DNA of 64,000 nt from Moellerella sp963519845 (GTDB taxonomy: Bacteria; Pseudomonadota; Gammaproteobacteria; Enterobacterales; Enterobacteriaceae). Each line of letters opens with the position of its first letter. Position 1 is the first letter of the stretch. The stretch is from the NCBI GenBank assembly GCA_963519845.1, contig CAUQNX010000017.1, positions 1-64,000 of the forward strand, written 5' to 3'. Below are positions 61,019 to 64,000 of the stretch, piece after piece. A program made the position numbers and the translations under genes. The notes under the pieces are model-generated. The model had not been told where the DNA came from and did no database searches. It saw only the letters and a list, made by a program, of their open reading frames with translations.

Positions 61019-64000
61019 CTAAATACTCCAACTATTCGAAACAACTTCAGCCTGTTTCAGTATCAACTCCACAGCCTCTGCTGTTTTATCTGGCGGATAT
61101 TTATATTTACGCAGTGTTTGGCGGACTAAAATTCGTAATCGAGCTCGCACGCTTTCGCGTACTTGCCAATCAACAGTCGTTGACTGGCGTAGCTTTAACG
61201 TTACTTCAATAGCGAGTTTTTTAAGTATGTCATCGCCTAATTCACGGACGGCACTTTCGTTTTCTGTTAAGGCATCATAGAAAGCGATTTCATCGGGATT
61301 TAATCCAAGGGCTTCATCGCGAGCCATGGCATCTTGAAACTCTTTTGCCATTTGAATTAACTCTTCAATAACTTGAGCCGTTTCTATGGCTCGGTTATTG
61401 TATTTGAGTAATGTGGCTTTTAATCGGTCAGAATATTTTTTCTCTTGGACAACGTTGTTCCCTGCTCGTGCATGGATACCGTCATTGAGCAGTTTTTGAA
61501 GTAACTCAACCGCTAAATTGCGCTGTGGCATCTCACGGACTTCTTCCAAAAACTCTTCTGAAAGTAAGCCAATATTCGGTTTATCGAGTCCTGCTAGTTC
61601 AAATACATCGTCTACACCCGTTGCGATAATTGCATTATCTAAAATACGGCTGAGTAATGAATTTTTTTCTGATTGACTGAATTTTTTATCGGTGGTCGTG
61701 AGTTTAATAATCGCAACTTTGACTGCTGATAAGAAAGCGATTTCTTTTTCAAAGGGTTTAGCTTCATCCAATGTACTGCACAGCGACCAGGCTTTATTAA
61801 GCGCGAGCACGATATCAGCAAAACGTTTTTTACCATCATCAAGACCAAGGATATAGTTTGCGGCGTCGAGGAGAACACGCTGAGGCATATCTAAATACTG
61901 GGAATAATCAAAACCAGGGGCTGTTGGTGTTTTAGCAAACATACCGTGAATGATGTCGAGTTTTTCCATCAATACCGCAAATGCCTCACCCGTATCAATG
62001 GTTGTTTGTCCTTTACCTTTAGAATCAGTATAGTCTTTTAGCGCTAACTTTAATTCATTAGCAATGCCAACATAATCAACAACTAACCCACCTGGTTTAT
62101 CTTTAAATACCCGATTTACACGGGCTATCGCCTGCATCAAGTTATGCCCACGCATGGGCTTATCAATATACATGGTATTACAGCAAGGGGCATCAAAGCC
62201 GGTTAGCCACATATCGCGTACAATCACAATTTTTAGCGGATCATCGAGGTCTTTAAAACGAGTCTCAAGGCGTTTTTTGGTTTGCTTATTATAGATGTGT
62301 GGTTGGAGCGCTGCTTTATCAGAAGCAGAACCCGTCATAATAATTTTGATTGCGCCCTTTTCGATATCATCGCTATGCCACTCTGGGCGGAGTGCGACCA
62401 GCGCATCATAGAGTTTTACGCAGATATCGCGACTCATCGCTACAATCATCGCTTTACCATTCATTGTGGCATTACGTGCTTCGAAGTGTTTAATGAGATC
62501 ATCAGCGACTTGTTGGATACGAGGATCAGCGCCAACCAGTTTTTCTAAGCGACTCCAATCGCCTTTGGTTTTCTCTTTTTGTCCGGTTTCTTCGTCTTCG
62601 ACCAACTCTTCAACTTGATTGGAAAGCTCTTCTAATTCTTCATGATTTAAATCGAGTTTTGCTAAGCGAGATTCGTAGTAAATGGGAACCGTTGCACCGT
62701 CATCGACAGCATCTTGAATATCATAAATTGAGACGTATTCACCAAATACCGCCCGCGTATCTTTATCCACGGATGAAATAGGCGTACCAGTAAAACCCAT
62801 AAATGAGGCATTGGGTAATGCATCACGCATATGTTTGGCATAGCCATATTTGTATTCACCTGTTTCTCTGTCTAGAGTCGCGGTGAGTCCATATTGGCTA
62901 CGGTGAGCCTCATCAGAAATAACCACAATATTATCGCGTAGATTTAACGCTGGATGTGACTCTTCACCTTCTAACGGTGCAAATTTTTGTACGGTGGTAA
63001 ATATAATGCCGCCAGACTCACGAGCAGCAAGTATTTCACGCAGCTGGTCACGATCATGAGCTTGTACAGGCGCTTGTTTTAATAGATCTTGTGCTTGGCA
63101 GAATGTGGCATAGAGTTGCCCATCCAGATCGTTTCTATCGGTGACAACAACAATTGTTGGGTTGTTCATTTCGGCTTGCTGTAACAATTTGCCTGCATAA
63201 CAACACATTGAAATGCTTTTCCCTGAGCCCTGCGTATGCCACACGACACCAGCTTTTTTGCTATTGGGTTTAATATCACTACGCAGGGGTAAAAATTTTC
63301 CAGTAGAGGCAACAATGGTAGCATTAACCGCTTCACGAACTGCATGGAACTGGTGATATGCAGCAATCTTTTTGATCAGATGCTTTCCGTTATTTTCGAA
63401 TAAGATGAAATAGCGCAGGTAATCAAGGAGTAATTCGCGGTTAAAAAAGCCTTTTACTACGGTTTCTAATTGCCACTCTAGCAGAGGTTTATCATCTTCA
63501 TTGCTAATCGTTTTCCATGGCATATAGCGTTCTTCATCAGCGGTTAAAGAACCAATGCGTGCGTTGTATCCATCGCTGATAACTAATGCTTCATTACAGA
63601 TAAACAGATCGCTGATTTCATTTTTATAAGTTTGCAGTTGATTAAATGCCGCCCAAATATCTGCGTTAACATCAATCGGGCTTTTTAGCTCGATAACGGC
63701 GATGGGGAGTCCATTAATATAAGCAATGACATCAGGACGACGTACCTGCTTAGTACCTTGAATTGCAACCTGATTGATGACCATAAAACGGTTATTATTC
63801 GATTGGTTGAAATCGATCAATAAGGCGGTATCGTGAATAATTTTATCATCGAGGCGATATTCAACTGCAACACCCGTTAATAGTTGATGATGAAAGGCTC
63901 TATTACTTATAACAATATCAAGGCTAGTAGGGCGGGTAACTTGGTTAATTACATCGTCAAAGACGTTTTCAGGGAGGTGAGGATTGAGTTTTTCAAGTTG
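61019..64000 (-). CDS. hsdR: Type I restriction enzyme, HsdR subunit (5' end outside the window)
   Basis: The visible 993 codons encode the motor/nuclease subunit. The N-terminal PD-(D/E)XK nuclease motif is in VIAYINGLPIAVIELKSP. The SF2 helicase follows: Walker A TQGSGKS, DEAH box ISDEAHRSQYG, GFTGTP, and the motif VI-type QAIARVNRVF. The C-terminal helical domain binds HsdM in known enzymes. The frame is open to the right edge with no start, so the gene begins outside. HsdM and HsdS are not in the window and presumably lie to the right. It belongs to island 2. Confidence 0.95.
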   Translation of the reverse strand, partial: QLEKLNPHLPENVFDDVINQVTRPTSLDIVISNRAFHHQLLTGVAVEYRLDDKIIHDTALLIDFNQSNNNRFMVINQVAIQGTKQVRRPDVIAYINGLPIAVIELKSPIDVNADIWAAFNQLQTYKNEISDLFICNEALVISDGYNARIGSLTADEERYMPWKTISNEDDKPLLEWQLETVVKGFFNRELLLDYLRYFILFENNGKHLIKKIAAYHQFHAVREAVNATIVASTGKFLPLRSDIKPNSKKAGVVWHTQGSGKSISMCCYAGKLLQQAEMNNPTIVVVTDRNDLDGQLYATFCQAQDLLKQAPVQAHDRDQLREILAARESGGIIFTTVQKFAPLEGEESHPALNLRDNIVVISDEAHRSQYGLTATLDRETGEYKYGYAKHMRDALPNASFMGFTGTPISSVDKDTRAVFGEYVSIYDIQDAVDDGATVPIYYESRLAKLDLNHEELEELSNQVEELVEDEETGQKEKTKGDWSRLEKLVGADPRIQQVADDLIKHFEARNATMNGKAMIVAMSRDICVKLYDALVALRPEWHSDDIEKGAIKIIMTGSASDKAALQPHIYNKQTKKRLETRFKDLDDPLKIVIVRDMWLTGFDAPCCNTMYIDKPMRGHNLMQAIARVNRVFKDKPGGLVVDYVGIANELKLALKDYTDSKGKGQTTIDTGEAFAVLMEKLDIIHGMFAKTPTAPGFDYSQYLDMPQRVLLDAANYILGLDDGKKRFADIVLALNKAWSLCSTLDEAKPFEKEIAFLSAVKVAIIKLTTTDKKFSQSEKNSLLSRILDNAIIATGVDDVFELAGLDKPNIGLLSEEFLEEVREMPQRNLAVELLQKLLNDGIHARAGNNVVQEKKYSDRLKATLLKYNNRAIETAQVIEELIQMAKEFQDAMARDEALGLNPDEIAFYDALTENESAVRELGDDILKKLAIEVTLKLRQSTTVDWQVRESVRARLRILVRQTLRKYKYPPDKTAEAVELILKQAEVVSNSWSI

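Larger units (their letters stand above)
58245..64000. mobile_element. Island 2 (partial): integrase remnant, deaminase, HsdR
   Basis: Begins at the second selC-end copy with its own P4-type integrase remnant, then defence-like genes on the minus strand. The right end is outside the window, so length and other cargo are unknown. The integrase is inactive, so mobility would need the intact integrase of island 1. Confidence 0.7.

Noticed and set aside
1..64000. CRISPR array
   Set aside because: No regularly spaced repeats of 25-40 bp are visible; the repeats found are attachment sites and short motifs.

Overview
The window reads as chromosomal DNA of a low-GC member of the Enterobacterales. 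It is most likely Morganellaceae and perhaps Providencia or a near relative. That placement rests on gene content, on near-E. coli protein sequences carrying AT-rich codons, and on conserved enterobacterial gene order; no species can be named from the sequence alone.

Positions 1 to about 41300 are core genome with a few lineage-specific inserts. First come sodA with a Fur-box-overlapped promoter, yiiM, and a two-gene ABC transporter. Then comes the aroK-aroB-damX-dam-rpe-gph-trpS cluster on the minus strand, in the order known from E. coli. Next are the hofM-N-O-Q pilus/competence-like genes (no hofP) diverging from mrcA, then nudE, igaA, hslR, hslO, pckA and a pirin gene. A tandem pair of unrecognised paralogues (25061-26832) follows. 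After it lies a complete DMSO-reductase-type operon with its chaperone (dmsABC-dmsD), faced by an AraC-family regulator. The core then continues with yhiN, pitA, uspA, gdhA, rsmJ, prlC and the selenocysteine tRNA gene selC.

selC is the integration target of what look like two tandem P4-type genomic islands. The last 22 bases of selC are repeated (one base shorter) near 58224, each time followed by about 120 bp of nearly identical sequence and then a P4-family integrase. Island 1 (about 41323-58244) has a stand-alone Arm-domain protein overlapping an intact integrase, a predicted DUF6602-type nuclease, and an NdpA-like/membrane-protein gene pair. It also has an AlpA/YfjJ-type control module, a YfjP GTPase, ArdB antirestriction, YfjQ and YfjR genes, a run of small secreted, membrane and zinc-ribbon proteins, and RhuM followed by three small orphan genes. 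Island 2 starts with an integrase destroyed by two frameshifts and a large internal deletion. It carries an antiphage nucleotide deaminase (DcdV/AvcD type) overlapping a 54-residue ORF, then the type I restriction subunit HsdR, which runs off the right edge.

Much of the accessory cargo looks like phage defence or counter-defence: HsdR, the deaminase, the nuclease, and ArdB. The best candidate for an undescribed system is the tightly coupled NdpA-like plus membrane-anchored pair at 44415-46558, whose layout recalls Kiwa (membrane protein plus DNA-binding partner) without recognisable Kiwa sequence. The tandem paralogues at 25061-26832 are the main unknown in the core part.
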